Positions 11,601 through 23,483 of a stretch of DNA of 64,000 nucleotides are shown piece after piece. A model generated the notes under the pieces. It made no database searches and was not told the origin of the DNA. It worked only from the letters and a program-made list of their open reading frames with translations. The position numbers and the translations under genes were made by a program. How positions within the stretch are numbered: the first letter of the stretch is position 1; each line of letters begins with the position of its first letter. The stretch is taken from positions 12,113,001 through 12,177,000 of the forward strand of contig NC_061139.1 of the NCBI RefSeq assembly GCF_905220365.1, written 5' to 3'. The stretch is from Vanessa cardui. Its lineage: Eukaryota; Arthropoda; Insecta; Lepidoptera; Nymphalidae.

Positions 11601-11723
11601 AAATCCATCCGCTATATTGTCTTAAAGCATTTAAACGTACAGACAGCGGGAAGCGACTTTCTTTTATTTTATGTAGAGAAGTGTCAATCAATCTGAAGTT
11701 AAAGGACAAGCATTAAAAAAGCG

Positions 11724-12061
11724 TATAGTACGACACAACTCAGATGTAGCATGGCAAAATTCGTAAAACCGATCACATCCGAATTAAGTACGCTCTCCCA
11801 AATTATCAATACTTATTTCTTATGTGAATATGATCTTTACAAAAATGAATAACTTGTAATATCATATGACCTAATATATTCGTCAATTTGACACGTCGAT
11901 TTAAATTCTCTGGCTTGGTTGAACTGACGCGAGAATCTATAGCGAAGAATAGCGTCGAATGGCGCGATAATGACCTTTTTCTACTGGTTGTACAAATCGT
12001 CACTCATCGGGTTTATTGAATTATCGATGGCGATGCTATATCTAAGTTGTGTCGTACTATA
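11724..12061. mobile_element. 338-bp inverted-repeat element (MITE-like)
   Basis: The left end at 11724 and the reverse complement of the right end at 12061 share TATAGTACGACACAACT, then one mismatch, AGAT, one mismatch, TAGCAT: 28 of 30 positions agree. The inside is unrelated between the arms and somewhat richer in GC. The outermost TATA on both sides leaves room for a TA or TATA target duplication. The 65-codon minus-strand frame inside is not a transposase. The superfamily is unassigned. Confidence 0.7.
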
Positions 12062-13170
12062 TCACCCTAAATCCGCCTTTAACCTTTCACGAGAGTTTGT
12101 TTAATCGAAATTTTACTCCGACGTAACCTCAGTTACATTTGTTCTAAAAATAAATGTGTACTTACATTGTTTTATTGTTGCAGGAACATCTTTATTCGGA
12201 TCAGAGGTAATTTATCACAGCCCTTAGTAATATTAATCTTTATGAAGTAAGTTAGAACCTAGACGCGTTATTTTAATATTTAACACGACAAGAACATCAT
12301 CAGTCTTAGCAGAGTCTTGAAACGAGGATTCGTTAATCAAATCTCTCTCATAATGTGAAGAGGTAAGTTTTGTTTGTTTGTATTTTTAAGGTTATAATTT
12401 AAGGCTCAGCAACATTTTTTATGTTAAAAACATTATTAAAATATAATAAAAAACTTCGCCTTAATTGAATTGTTACAAGTTACTGAAAATATTGAATTTT
12501 TTAATGTTTTAAATGAAAACCTATAACAAAATAAAATAAATAGAAAAAACAAATAAATTTTATCATTATTTTTTATAAACGTGATTATCAAACATTTATA
12601 ATTTGTATTTAAGTGGTAAAAAGCAACAATAATCATTTTTAACGGCAATACAAAGCTCAGTCAGTAATTCTAATTTTTCGAATTTCGAACGCTTATATCA
12701 CAATTACCTACTAAGATTCTGCGTCGCGAATTTTTTTTTAGGAATCATTGTATAAAGGTCCATAAAGTAACGCAGACAATAAATGTCGTTGGTTATTATA
12801 ATCGTTTGTGCGATTTATGTTGGATTTTTATTTAAAGAAATCCGAATTCTGCGGATATATGTATATAATTTATTGTGGATTTATTAACGATCTATAAAAT
12901 TTATTGTGGATAAGTTCCCATCGAGTTAACCGTGCCCCTGCACGAAATTGTTATTTGGAACACACTTCTGAACGCACCCGTAAACGTCAAACATGGCCGC
13001 CCGTTGAACTTAATGTCATTGAGTTTTATGAATTTAATATCGAAACATTTCGATTATACGATTTTTGCGGAAATATATTGTCGGTTCAAAAATCATAATT
13101 TTTTAACGATCGGTTTCGATCGGGTGGGCATTTACTAGTCCGAAGATAGAACAGGCACATTGATATATGT
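12062..13170. other. No gene; AT-rich non-coding
   Basis: Two overlapping plus-strand frames of 64-68 codons (12904-13138) and a minus-strand frame (12436-12648) show no family features. Nothing is called. Confidence 0.5.
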
Positions 13171-13175
13171 ATGTA

Positions 13176-13330
13176 CTAGAAAAAGAGTAACTACTGAGTT
13201 TCTTGCCGGTTCTTCTCGGTAGAACCTGAACCTGAACCTGGTGGTAGCTTCACTTATAATAGTTGTTAAATGACAATTAAAAAGTCTTTGTAAAAGCCTA
13301 GTCGAATAAAGTATATTTTCATTTGATTTG
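13176..13330 (-). repeat. Rep-C copy with GAACCT expansion
   Basis: Minus-strand copy with GAGTAACTACTGAGTTTCTT, CCGGTTCTTCTCGGTAGAAC and TAAAAGCCTAGTCGAATAAAG. A three-fold GAACCT run (13225-13240) replaces the usual CTACTTTCCGAACC. The 125-codon minus-strand frame across this and the next element is a repeat chimera, not a gene. Confidence 0.82.
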
Positions 13331-13460
13331 ACTATTATTATAAATGCGAGTTTGTCTTTTACCTGTTTTACGCTAAAGCCACTGAAGTGATTTAGATAAA
13401 ATTTGATATTGAGATAATTTGAATACCGGAGAAGGACATAGAATATTTTTTTTAAATTGA
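13331..13460 (+). mobile_element. Hel-E fragment
   Basis: Starts TATTATTATAAATGCGAGTTTGTC, then a diverged ACCGAATTTGATG-like region and GGAGAAGGACATAGA. It directly follows Rep-C. Confidence 0.55.
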
Positions 13461-14754
13461 TTTTTCGAGTTGTGCAATTGTGTAGTGACTTATGATATTT
13501 GTAATTTTTCATAAATTTCGCGCGAGTAGAGAATTCGAAGCGAGATTCGAATCAGTTCGTTCAGTGAATTATAATCGTTTACTTAAAATCATTACAATTT
13601 TGTTACATAAGTATGTTCATTAAGGATATAAATAATATATAAACCAAAATGAATATTTACTCAACGAATAATAACCGTATGAAATGTTGATAAGAATGCC
13701 AGCAGTATTGCCCCATTTGATCGCATTTCGCAATACCGATTTTCTGTGTGAAACATTAATAATCTTTCCTGACACTAAAGAGAATAAGATAGCTTATTAT
13801 TTCGTAAATGTTACACCGTTTTATTAGTTACAGTAAATTAAATTGATAATATTTTTTTTATTCCTGAACGAATTGAGAGATTAAAATATGATGACAAATA
13901 AAAAGCGTAGAAGAAGGTAGGTACCTATAAAATTAAGTGCAGTCCGAGTGTTGCCAGAATAAAAAAATACGAAATTCCCTCATAAAATATTTAGGAAAAA
14001 ATACAGTATAAAATATTTCTGCTTTTAATTTTTCGAAAGAACGAACACAGATTAAACAAATAAAACGAATTATTGGAATGGTATTAAACACGTTCTATGA
14101 AACAAAAGTTATAGTAGAGCTTAGTGCTGGCTCGGCTGTATATGAAATAACTTACGAGTTACGACCAGTAATTCTGCTGAACAAATAGCAACACTCTTTA
14201 TTGCGCGACTCATGATACGAAGCATCAGAGTGTTTTACGTTCGAAAAAAAAAATTTGCCTCATTTCGGCAACTATTTTTATTATATACTATATATAAAAT
14301 TTTAACCCTGTAGTTCACAAATTAGAAAAAGTTTTAGATCATTAGATACAATATAATCGAGATCATTTGTGTACATTTTTTTAATTATGTTAGTGTCATA
14401 AAATCAAAATATAATGCTATGTTTTTTTTCAAATCAATGACTTTTATTATATATTATAATTTGAATATTAAAAAAGACAAATAAAGTAATTACTAACTGC
14501 ACAGAAAATGTCTGCGTAAATTTTATTAGCCTAGACTTTCCTGTCACTGATGCAATTCCTTCTTTATAGGTTTGTAGATTTAATCCTACATAAATATTCT
14601 TTATCAGACATTACTTAAGTAAACATTAATTAAACCTTATCAAATTTTACTACAGTAGTGATATAAATCATCTTTAGCAGTGATGTAAGTAAAAAAATAA
14701 ATTGGCTTAAAAATTAATCCTTGTGGAATTCCTTTACAGTATTATGCTTTCACT
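13461..14754. other. No gene; AT-rich non-coding
   Basis: No supported frame or named repeat. Confidence 0.55.
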
Positions 14755-14755
14755 T

Positions 14756-14945
14756 TGTGGTAGGACTTTGTGAATGCCTCGGGAAGGACCAGAGACTCAT
14801 AATATTTTTTTTACCTTTGTATTGTTTTGATTCAATTTGAAGAAGTAAGTGTAATTACTGACATAAGGGACACAACATCTTAGTCTCCATAGTGAGGAAG
14901 GAAGGTTAAGTAGCGTTAATTTCTATATCGCTTATGATTGCTAAT
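14756..14945 (+). repeat. Rep-B copy, diverged
   Basis: GTGGTAGGACTTTGTG at the start, then CATAAGGGACACAACATCTT and AGTCTCCATAGTGAGG. The T-rich stretch in the middle has replaced the TACCGCCAAACA block. Confidence 0.6.
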
Positions 14946-15196
14946 AATATAAAATACTTTACGTATCGATATTGTTTATTTTCCTCAGTAAAGGTGAATC
15001 AGTATTAAACAATACAGTATTCTTTTAGTTATCGATGACTGTATTAACAATGGTATTATCACTAATAAAACATTTAATAGAATTCATGTAAATATTTGAA
15101 CCTTCTAAGAAATTGATGTTCTGAATACATTACGTAAATATATTTTTATAATTTCGATCGCGTTTAGGTGATTCGTTATAAACTCTTAGGTATAAA

Positions 15197-15305
15197 AAGC
15201 AGTAATATATCCCTCATTGGTGTTTAAGCTTGCTTCATATCAAATTTTATTCAATTTACTTCAGTGATTTGGCTGTGAAAACGTAATAAACTGACAGACC
15301 AAGTG
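15197..15305 (-). mobile_element. Hel-E fragment
   Basis: Minus-strand match to AGTTCAAGCTTGCTTCATACC, CAAATTTCATCAAATT and the GGCTGTGAAAACG...CTGACAGAC block. Ends missing. Confidence 0.6.
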
Positions 15306-15806
15306 TCGCATTTATAAAATTTGTGTACATTATATTTCAATGCAATTAAGGATATCATTATGTAACTTTACATAACAACTGAATGGTAAGGTTCCTCAGT
15401 TTCTTTCCGTTTTCAGAACAAATGTCCGAAAAGTTGTTACAGTTCAAATATTTTGAATTAAAAATAAAAAAAAAAACACTTTATTTTAAAGTTTGTTTTA
15501 TATTAGCCTGTTAAACAATATTAGTTCTGGAGCATTGTATTTAATTGTATTAAAAAATCTTTACGAAAGTCATTAATTTCACTGGTTACTGATTCTTCAT
15601 TGACTTCACCTCGCTGACGTCATGACAGGAAACATTTCAAGGTCATAATGATTTCGTCGGATCGATTCGAATCCCCTTTTATTTAATTTCGTAAAATGTT
15701 CTACGTAAGTACGAACATCCTCTGAGAAACACCAGTTCAAGTTCAAGACAAACCAATCCACACTCGTGACGTGTATACATTGTACCTATATAATTCAAAC
15801 ATTGTA

Positions 15807-15900
15807 AAGTCAGAGTAAGAAAACCTTTGTCAGTTTTCAAATTCATTCGTTTATTTGTTGCTATATATTACTGAGCACACGAAAATAGATTATTACTACG
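15807..15900 (+). mobile_element. Tc1/mariner-like MITE, half copy
   Basis: AGTCAGAGTAAGAAAACC, GTCAGTTTTCAAATTCATTC and GAGCACACGAAAATAGAT match the two full copies at 57949 and 62704. TA precedes the left end. The right terminal repeat is missing. Confidence 0.65.
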
Positions 15901-16040
15901 TCATTAATTAATTCGGATTTTATCACCATTTCAGAAAATTAAGAGAACTTGAGTACATAAACTTTGTGTACATAAACATATATGCACACAAAGTCTTAAG
16001 ATTGGTGGAGCAAAGGCAAAGTTAGAAATTACTAATATTT

Positions 16041-16359
16041 GATTGATTTTCGAGAGAAGAGTCGAGATGGCCCAGTGGTTACAACGCGTGCATCTTAACC
16101 GATGATTGCGGGTTCAAACCCAGGCAAACATCGCTGATTCATGTGCTTAATTTGTCAGTGCTCAGCGGTGAAGGAAAACATCGTGAGGAAACCTGCATGT
16201 GTCTAATTTCATCGAAATTCTGCCACATGTGCATTCCACCAACCCGTATTGGAACAGCGTGGTGGAATATGTTCCAAGCCCTCTAATTAATGGAAGAGGC
16301 GGCCTTTAGCCCAGCAGTGGGAATTTACAGGCTGTTGTTGTTGTTGTTGATTGATTTTC
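16041..16359 (+). mobile_element. SINE-1, full length with 11-bp target duplication
   Basis: The element spans 16052-16348. The 11-bp GATTGATTTTC at 16041-16051 is repeated exactly at 16349-16359. The A box TGGCCCAGTGG and B box GGTTCAAACCC are both intact, and the tail is (GTT)5. This copy would still be readable by RNA polymerase III, and the perfect duplication argues for recent insertion. Confidence 0.95.
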
Positions 16360-17145
16360 CTTAAACCCCTTATCGTAAAAATTACTGAACGAATTTTCTT
16401 TTAACTTAAACCTTGACTTAATACATAAGCTACAGAACCTATCCTACCTCACATGCGAGTGTTCCCTAGGGGAGAGAACTACTGTCAAAAATATTACGTT
16501 GCTATTTCGAACACAGATAGCGTGCTCTTGTTTTATCTTAAAATCTTACATTTCACTGACGACATTGCTCAATAGTTGATTAAAATATGCCTTAGCATTT
16601 ACCTTTCGAATGTCATGTAATGGAAAAAGTAACAGCCTGTAAACATCCCACATCTAGGCAAAAGTATGTTGTCTGACTCCATGTTGCTAAAATGCAGGTT
16701 AATACCTACTAAGAAAGGACTTCCTTTATCACCAAACACGAGATCAGAGAGAAACTAACTAATACAAATTTAGAACGTCAACTAATTGTTAACTCAAAAA
16801 AGAATGTCTATATTTAACAAAAGACTTACATTTATGTTACTTTAATATATTAAAGTTAAATTCAAACTGGTTTCTTGTAAATCAGTTAGAAGGAGTTTTA
16901 TGGTATGTCATTCTCCTATATTATACTGTGATGGAACGAACTACGTAAATAGTTGTTATGCCTCATATGCAATTAGCTGTCCATGTAATGCAGGGTGTTA
17001 GTGACACTACAAAGGTCACTCAGGCTTAGCACGATTTAAAATATTTTGAAAACAGACAGATCCATTCACAGTATTTATTAGGTCATATTAATTAAAAACA
17101 AAAAAATCTTTTAATTAAACATAAAAGAATTCAATAAAATTTGAA
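16360..17145. other. No gene; one faint SINE-1 piece
   Basis: At 16632-16665 the sequence AACAGCCTGTAAACATCCCACATCTAGGC resembles the SINE-1 3' end on the minus strand. Otherwise nothing is recognised. Confidence 0.4.
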
Positions 17146-17442
17146 ATGTCTGCTCTATATAAATTTTTGTTTAAAGTGCCTTTACTTAAAACGTTAAAAG
17201 CGTCCGCACACGGCAAGCATTCTTTACGAAATGAGAACAACGTCATAGAGGGCTACGAAAATTGTTTTATGCGGGAATCCCCGGACTCTTATAAAATGTT
17301 TAGCTATTACAATTATTGTAAAAATACAAGAAGTAAATACACTGCTAGGATTGATTACTTTACTAATGGCGATCTACAAAATGTAAAAAAAGGCATTCAG
17401 AAATATAGAACTATTAATAAAAAATGGAAAAAAGTGGAGTAA
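17146..17442 (+). CDS. Orphan open frame, 98 codons
   Basis: The longest frame in the window that does not overlap a recognised repeat. The start context is TTTGAAATGT, with a purine at -3. The product begins MSALYKFLFK, has a short hydrophobic N-terminal stretch, and is then hydrophilic and rich in Lys, Tyr and Asn, ending KKWKKVE. No domain or motif is recognised. In DNA this AT-rich a frame of this length can arise by chance about once in a window of this size. AATAAA-like signals occur downstream near 17522. It may be a small gene, an exon or noise. Confidence 0.25.
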   Translation: MSALYKFLFKVPLLKTLKASAHGKHSLRNENNVIEGYENCFMRESPDSYKMFSYYNYCKNTRSKYTARIDYFTNGDLQNVKKGIQKYRTINKKWKKVE

Positions 17443-18035
17443 ATTATATGAAATGAATACCATTTTTATATTACTCATCGTCTGTCAGCTTCAGATCATT
17501 CGACATCCATGTCAATTCCGTAATAAATCAAACGCAAGTAGACGAAAGGAAACAAATCCTCATTGGGACAAATTAAAATGAATTCGATCGTGGTATTGGT
17601 GTATGGTTCGAGTGAAAAGAAATTATATAAAAACTTATTAAAGAAAAACTTTTTTTAGTATGAATTTAAATAATAATCAGAGAAGAATGATTTATTGAAT
17701 AGAATACGTGAACCAAAAATATGTTAAATTTTGTTAAATATTATTGTGGAGATAATCCGCTTACAAAATTTTATTGTAATTGTGGTATTCCAATTGATCT
17801 GACTTAAATAAATAATATTTTGTTCTATATATCATCGTTATTCGGAAATAATACCGCAAAGTGATTAAATAAAAAAAAAAACAGTGTTCTGTAACTGGAC
17901 TCACGAATTTACTTAAAGAACTCACATCATACATCACTCACCACATTTGAAAATCCTTTACACACTATTTTTGCGTGTACCATACAAAACTTACAATTTG
18001 TGTAATATCACTAACCTTATCTTGTGTATCCTTAA
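17443..18035. other. No gene; AT-rich non-coding
   Basis: Nothing recognised apart from A-rich runs near 17870. Confidence 0.55.
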
Positions 18036-18232
18036 GACAAAACCACTCTGTGGAATCAGCTTTCGCCGTCGGTTTTTCCGAACAAAACTGGGAACCTTCA
18101 AGAATAGAGCACACTTTCCTTAAAGGCCATCGCACCTGCAAGCCCCCTGGTGTAGCAGATGTCGATGGGCGGTGTTAGGTACTTTCCATCAGGTGAGCCT
18201 CCTGCTCGTTTGCCACCTATCATATAAAAAAA
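18036..18232 (+). mobile_element. LINE-G 3' end (non-LTR retrotransposon remnant)
   Basis: In one frame AAAACCACTCTGTGGAATCAG... reads [18 protein letters not shown], the conserved end of reverse-transcriptase ORFs of lepidopteran non-LTR elements (pattern LWNxLPxxVFP). Frameshifts follow. The 3' untranslated end CCATCAGGTGAGCCTCCTGC...CACCTATCATATAAAAAAA finishes in an A tail. Only about 200 bp remain, as is typical of 5'-truncated LINE insertions. Confidence 0.8.
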
Positions 18233-18564
18233 TCTTATAACAATGCTAGCTTAAATGAAAACTGGAAAGAATTATCTTTAAAAATCATGTTTTCAACAAA
18301 TTCATTGCTTTTTTTGCCTTCCACGTCTTTATTAAGATTGATGGGTCTAATCAATTTCAATTTAAGGTCTTATAAAAGTATTTAGTGAAAAAAATTTCGT
18401 AATTTGTTTGTTGGAAAGCCTTCAGTGAAAATTATGTAGCTTAAATTAAGGTCGAATTTATACTAGAACATTGTATTGTATGGCCTATTACAGCCGCTAG
18501 AGTATTAAAAAGAAAACAAGTTTGACATTGAATTTACTCAATGCCATTGGTCGATATTGTGAAT

Positions 18565-18700
18565 AATATATGTTATTCATTGTGGATTCGAGGAAAAATA
18601 GCGTTTTGAATATTGGCGAAGTTATTGCTGGTAATTTGGATGTAAAATTAAAGTGGATATACGTAGTTAAGTAAATGTATATCAGAGTGTTAGTAAATTT
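18565..18700 (+). repeat. Rep-H copy 2
   Basis: Partner of 7093-7255: TTCATTGTGGATTCGAGG, GAATATTGGCGAAGTTATTG and TTAAAGTGGATATACG...GTTAAGTAAATG. Confidence 0.55.
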
Positions 18701-19406
18701 GTTTTTATATTTACTCCTTATGGGAAAACAAATGACTATATATGTTTTGAATGTAGGCGCTTCTCGGTCTCCCCCATGGTCGGCGTTAATCGGCTTGGAT
18801 CGTCTTATTTCGGTTCTTTGATAAAATACAGATCGATCAAGTACGAATTGCTACGACATTTTAGTATACCCAATGAACATAATTGTTCATTGATCTAGTC
18901 ATAATAAAAAAATATATTCTGTGATCTAATGTGATCTAATTCCAATTTCCAAGCTATGTCAAGGGAAATTTTTGGGTTTTTCTAAAAAAATTGCAGTAGG
19001 AAAATATAGTTGGGTGCTGTCTATGAAACGAACGAATCATTACTAATTATATGTCATTTTGAACTAAAATAAAATTTTCAACTGTTATATCAAATGTTAC
19101 ATTACTAAAATTAACAATTTCATGTTCTTAAAATACACCAGAGGATTATGTAGCTAAGTCACAAGAAACTACGATTCGTACTAAAATATTGCTTAGGGTA
19201 GTAATTTGACGAGGGTTCAATCAGGTTCAATTTCCTATCGAAGCCTTATATACGCTCATTCCTGAACCCTGTCCAATACTTAGACTCGCTTCACGGTGAA
19301 ACCTTAATTATATTTGGATTAATCTCCCTTCCGTAATATTATTAGCAGTCTTGAATAATTAGTCTAAAATAACGTCCGAAAACACATCAATTAGAATTAG
19401 TAACCT
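18701..19406. other. No gene
   Basis: No supported frame or repeat. Confidence 0.5.
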
Positions 19407-19694
19407 ATTTTTTTATGGTACAGGTTTTCGGAGGAGCATATGGGCCACGCGATTGTTAGTGGTCACCATCACCTATAGACAAAGACGCTGTAAGAAATAT
19501 TAACTATTCCTGACATAGTCATGCGCCACCGACCTTGGGAACTAAGATGTTATGTCCCTTGTGCTTGTTTACACTGGTTCACTCACCCCTCAAACCGGAA
19601 CACAACTATACTGAGTGCTGTTGTTTGGCGGTAGAATAACTGATGAGTGGATGGTACCTAACCAGATGGGCTTGCACAAAGCCCTACAACCAAG
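19407..19694 (-). repeat. Rep-B copy, near full length
   Basis: Opens with the T run that is the A tail of the minus strand (TTTTTTTATGGTACAGG), and runs through TTGTTTGGCGGTAGAATAAC to GGGCTTGCACAAAGCCCTAC. Confidence 0.9.
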
Positions 19695-19739
19695 ATAGAT
19701 GAAGTAGACACACTATACACACACAGGAACCTATTAAAT

Positions 19740-19785
19740 AATAAATATTGGACATCACATACATTATTCTGATCCCAATGTAAGT
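19740..19785 (-). mobile_element. SINE-2 3' fragment
   Basis: AATATTGGACATCACATACATTATTCTGATCCCAATG is the reverse complement of the SINE-2 3' end. Confidence 0.6.
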
Positions 19786-20409
19786 AGACACATGCAAATC
19801 CCGGAATTGTAATGGATTATTAATAAAATAAACGAACTACACTCAAAAGACGTTAAGTTTTGTACTACCAATGTAACGATCCATCTGACATTAATCTGAG
19901 AATATTCGTAATTCAAATTATTTATAATTGAATTTAAATATTAATTTCAAAAATACTATCATTCGTTTACCCTTAAAACCCTTTATGTTATAAAAAAATA
20001 ATAATCATCGGATATGCTAAAAAAATTGATAAATTATTACAGGAAACATATATTTAAGTACCTTCGACGAATAAAATGAGGTAAAATAAAAAAAAATATA
20101 TACGTTCAAATTGAGAATGTCTTATCTTTAATTATTTTTAAGAAAAGGTATTTTTTATCTACTTTATACTTTTATACAATTAAGTAATTAAATAATCTGC
20201 TTAAGATAAGTATTTAAAAAATGTATTTAAATTATTACAAATTTTCTCACTTAAATATAGTCACTTGCTTAACCTATAAAATTTAACGATGTTCAAAATC
20301 CAACCCTAAGGATGGTTTCATTCTGAAGAATATGCCCATTTAAATTTGAAAATTTAAGTGGACAATGTACCCCACAACAAACAAGAGTTTTCCAAATCAA
20401 CAACTTAGA
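19786..20409. other. No gene; AT-rich non-coding
   Basis: No feature recognised. Confidence 0.55.
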
Positions 20410-20683
20410 AAAGTAAAGTAAAGTAACAGCCTGTAAATTTCCCACTGCTGGGCTAATGGCCTCCTCTCCCATTAAGGAGAGCACAGGAATGCACATGTGG
20501 CAGAATTTCAATGAAATTAGACACATGCAGGTTTCCTCACGATGTTTTCCTTCACCGCACCACCGCACGAGATGAATTATAAACACAAATTAAGCACATA
20601 TATATAGTGGTACTTGCTTGGGTTTGAACCCGAAATCATCGGTTAAGATGGACGTGTTCTAACCACTGGGCCATCTCGGCTCT
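20410..20683 (-). mobile_element. SINE-1 with internal deletion
   Basis: The tail is (AAGTA)n rather than (CAA)n. AACAGCCTGTAAATTTCCCA and the head GGGCCATCTCGGC are intact. The segment with AACAGCGTGGTGGAATATGT is deleted. A CACCGCACCACCGCACGAG duplication lies mid-element. Confidence 0.88.
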
Positions 20684-21300
20684 TGCTAACCTCCAATAAC
20701 TTACCAACCTCCATTCTGTTTAAATCCGTTACAAACAATATTAAACACTTTAACTTATTTGATATAAGATAAAATATTTCATACAATCGAACGAAAAGTT
20801 TAACATCTTGTGTCGTTTTCATCTTATCGATTACTAGGAACATCCCTGATATGACACATAAGAGTTCCTTATTACAATAACTATCGAACAATGAACAATA
20901 AACGAACGTGGCCGTTCGGATCAGGCGGAAATTGGCACGTAGTCAATGCTTAGCAGATGACAAATAAATAACTGTGAGACCAGACTTCGATAATACCTTT
21001 TGTTCTTTTGACTCGAATCGCGAAGTTATTTTAACGATTCGATATTTAAAAATCATAATTTTCAATTGAATCTTTTAGGTACTGCATTTTTTTTTCGATT
21101 CGAAATTCGATTTTTAAATATTACACAATTTAAAAATAGCCATATCGCTTCTCTACTTTTAAAATATTTTATTCTTTCAATATTTAGAATTCATTTCAAA
21201 ATTTGTACGTTTTATTTTTGAAATGGAATTTATGTTTCGTGTGTATAAGTGTTTGTGCATGAGTGTGTTCAATGTTCCTATCGTGTAGATCTTCACTAGG
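20684..21300. other. No gene
   Basis: An 82-codon minus-strand frame (20643-20891) starts outside and ends inside SINE-1. It has no recognisable features and is not called. Confidence 0.5.
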
Positions 21301-21503
21301 TACATAGTATAAAACGAAGTCGCTTTTTCTGTCCCTATATCCCTATGTATGCTAAAATCTTTAAAACTACGCAACGGATTTTGATTTTTTTTTTAATAGA
21401 TAGAGTGATTCGAGAAAAGTGTTTTATATATAATCCATGGACAATTTAGTAAAAAAACACTGATAATTAAAAAAAATCCTCTGTGATGGGGCGGGTCGCT
21501 AGT
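21301..21503 (+). mobile_element. Hel-D copy with 3' internal deletion
   Basis: Starts TACATAGTATAAAACGAAGTC and ends GGGGCGGGTCGCTAGT. The sequence between CACTGATAATTAAAA and the GC-rich end is missing. Confidence 0.83.
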
Positions 21504-22687
21504 TAATAATAAATTAAAATTAAATACTTTTTCTTGAATATATAAACGTCATGTCAAATCAAATCACACTTATTTATCACATCAAATTCCACGATGTCAT
21601 GACCTAACGTAAATCCAAAAAAGAATTACAAACAACAAAAGCAATTCAATCAATCAAAAATTTTAATCCATTACGATTTCAGTGGCAGACCAAATAATCG
21701 AATTTTCCAAAAAAAAATGTTATTTATTTTCTAACCATGGCCTGCGATAAAACAAAACCGGAGTGTTTTCACGCTGATTGAAAACAAACATTGGAGGCGA
21801 ATCTGAAAACATAAACAATATTACACTGAATTAGGTACAAATAGTCGCTTCAGCGTTTCATTAAAAAACGCTTTCTAGCTTTATTGGTACCTACTGGTAA
21901 GAAATTGTCATCAATGAAAAAAAAAATTTTGTATCGCTATATTTAAAAAAAAAGCCATTACAGAAGAAGGTTTGGAGGAGTAATCATTGATCGTTTTGGA
22001 ATTCGAAATTTAAATTTTCTTTCTTTTTTGGAGCTGAATGAATACGGAAAGGTTGTTGACTTAAGACGAATAAATCTGATAGGTCGTCTAATTACGTCAG
22101 ACTTACAAAAAGACCTTGCACGTTTCTGCTTCAAATTTCCACAAATGTACATATTAAGCTAATAAGAGTTGACGTATTTTTTGTTACGTCTGTCACTGCC
22201 CTGACAGTTTTAGAAAGACCTTTATTATGTTTTTGCTACAAATATACGAGCCAGATGTTTCTAAAGCAAACGATATAACTCTAAAATATATTTTTTATAT
22301 CTCTATATAATATAGATTATATCATCTAAGGATGGTCACAGGTTTAAACAACGTTATTTTTCAAGTTTAATTTATTAACACTATTTTCACATTTCTTGTA
22401 CCCAATAATCCGTGTTTCGCAATACATCCCGTATTTATACACAAATCTGGCCTATAATTCTATTTTCAAAGCAATTAGAATATAAGAAATCATTGCCGCC
22501 GCGTTCGATTTCTTGACATAATTTTTCTTACCGGCCAGTATGAGACATTCGGCCAGTATTAATCGTGAAAAATTAAAATATTACATTACAACATATTCAT
22601 AAAATAGTCAATCGACATATTGTTCATTAAATTATTCTAATAAATTATAGTTATACGATGTGTAAAAAATAACTGACAATCATAAAT
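21504..22687. other. No gene; AT-rich non-coding
   Basis: A minus-strand 64-codon frame (21958-22152) has no family features. A small CTGTCA/TGACAG hairpin lies near 22190. Confidence 0.5.
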
Positions 22688-22800
22688 GAGAAAGTAGCTT
22701 TGCCTGTTATGCTTTCACAATCAAACCATAGAACTGAATTTGAGGAGAATTTTTTTGGAGCAAGCTTAAAACCTAAGCAAGAATATAGACTTTTTTATAC
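22688..22800 (+). mobile_element. Hel-E fragment
   Basis: TGCTTTCACAATCAAACCATAGAACTGAATTTGA then GGAGCAAGCTTAAA match the Hel-E block CTTTCACGACCAAACC...GAACCGAATTT...GAGCAAACTTGAA. Confidence 0.55.
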
Positions 22801-22818
22801 ATAACACCAAAAGAGATT

Positions 22819-22862
22819 GAGCTCAAAGTAGTGAGCTCAAAGTAGTAGTGAGCTCAAAGTAT
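22819..22862 (+). repeat. Short tandem repeat, GTGAGCTCAAAGTA unit
   Basis: Three adjacent units of GAGCTCAAAGTAG(TAG)T, the last ending in AGTATATG. Confidence 0.75.
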
Positions 22863-23224
22863 ATGACGATAATTAATTTAATGCTATCCTTTGTGAAATA
22901 GTAAATTTATTTTACTTTCATGCAAACGAAATAACAGGTCTTAGTATCGGCAAAATTGGAACAAATTTAAATAATTTACAAATTATCCCTTCCATACGAG
23001 AACGTCGTCGAAACGATCCACTTAACTAAACCCTTTCAAATCGAGCCTGACAATTGAACGTCGTGAATCTGGCTACCGACCTTTTCCAAATCAGCACAAA
23101 TAATGACTGACGACATAAGATTACAACTTTAAGGGGTTATCTGGTATAAATTCGTCGGATAGATATTTTGAAATTTACTTCATTACATAGCATAAAAAAA
23201 GTCTAGATATATATACGTATATTT

Positions 23225-23449
23225 CGTGCCAAATAACAGTACTCAGTATTGTTGTGTTCCGGTTTGTAGGGTGAGCCAGTGTAACTACAGGCACAAAGGA
23301 CATAACATCTTAGTTCCCAAGGTTGGTGGCAAATTGACGATGTAAGGAAATGTTAATATTTCTTACAGCTTCATTGTCTATGGGTGATGGTGAGCACTTA
23401 CCATCAGGTGGCCCATATGCTCGTCCGCCAACCTATACCATAAAAAAAA
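23225..23449 (+). repeat. Rep-B copy, 5' truncated
   Basis: Begins at GCCAAATAACAGTACTCAG and runs to the A tail CTATACCATAAAAAAAA. Loss of the 5' end with an intact A tail is the usual result of incomplete reverse transcription. Confidence 0.9.
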
Positions 23450-23483
23450 TACCAATGAGATAATATACATTTATATTCATACG

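Noticed and set aside
13135..13512. Minus-strand frame of 125 codons
   Set aside because: It runs through Rep-C and a Hel-E fragment, and its residues come from the GAACCT expansion and the Rep-C core, so it is a chance frame in repeats.
16061..16130. A possible tRNA gene at the SINE-1 head
   Set aside because: The boxes belong to a dispersed SINE with a target duplication. No cloverleaf with an acceptor stem can be drawn.
20293..20586. Minus-strand frame of 97 codons
   Set aside because: It is mostly SINE-1 sequence; the same peptide words (e.g. MCLISLKFCHMCI) recur in other SINE-1 copies on the minus strand.
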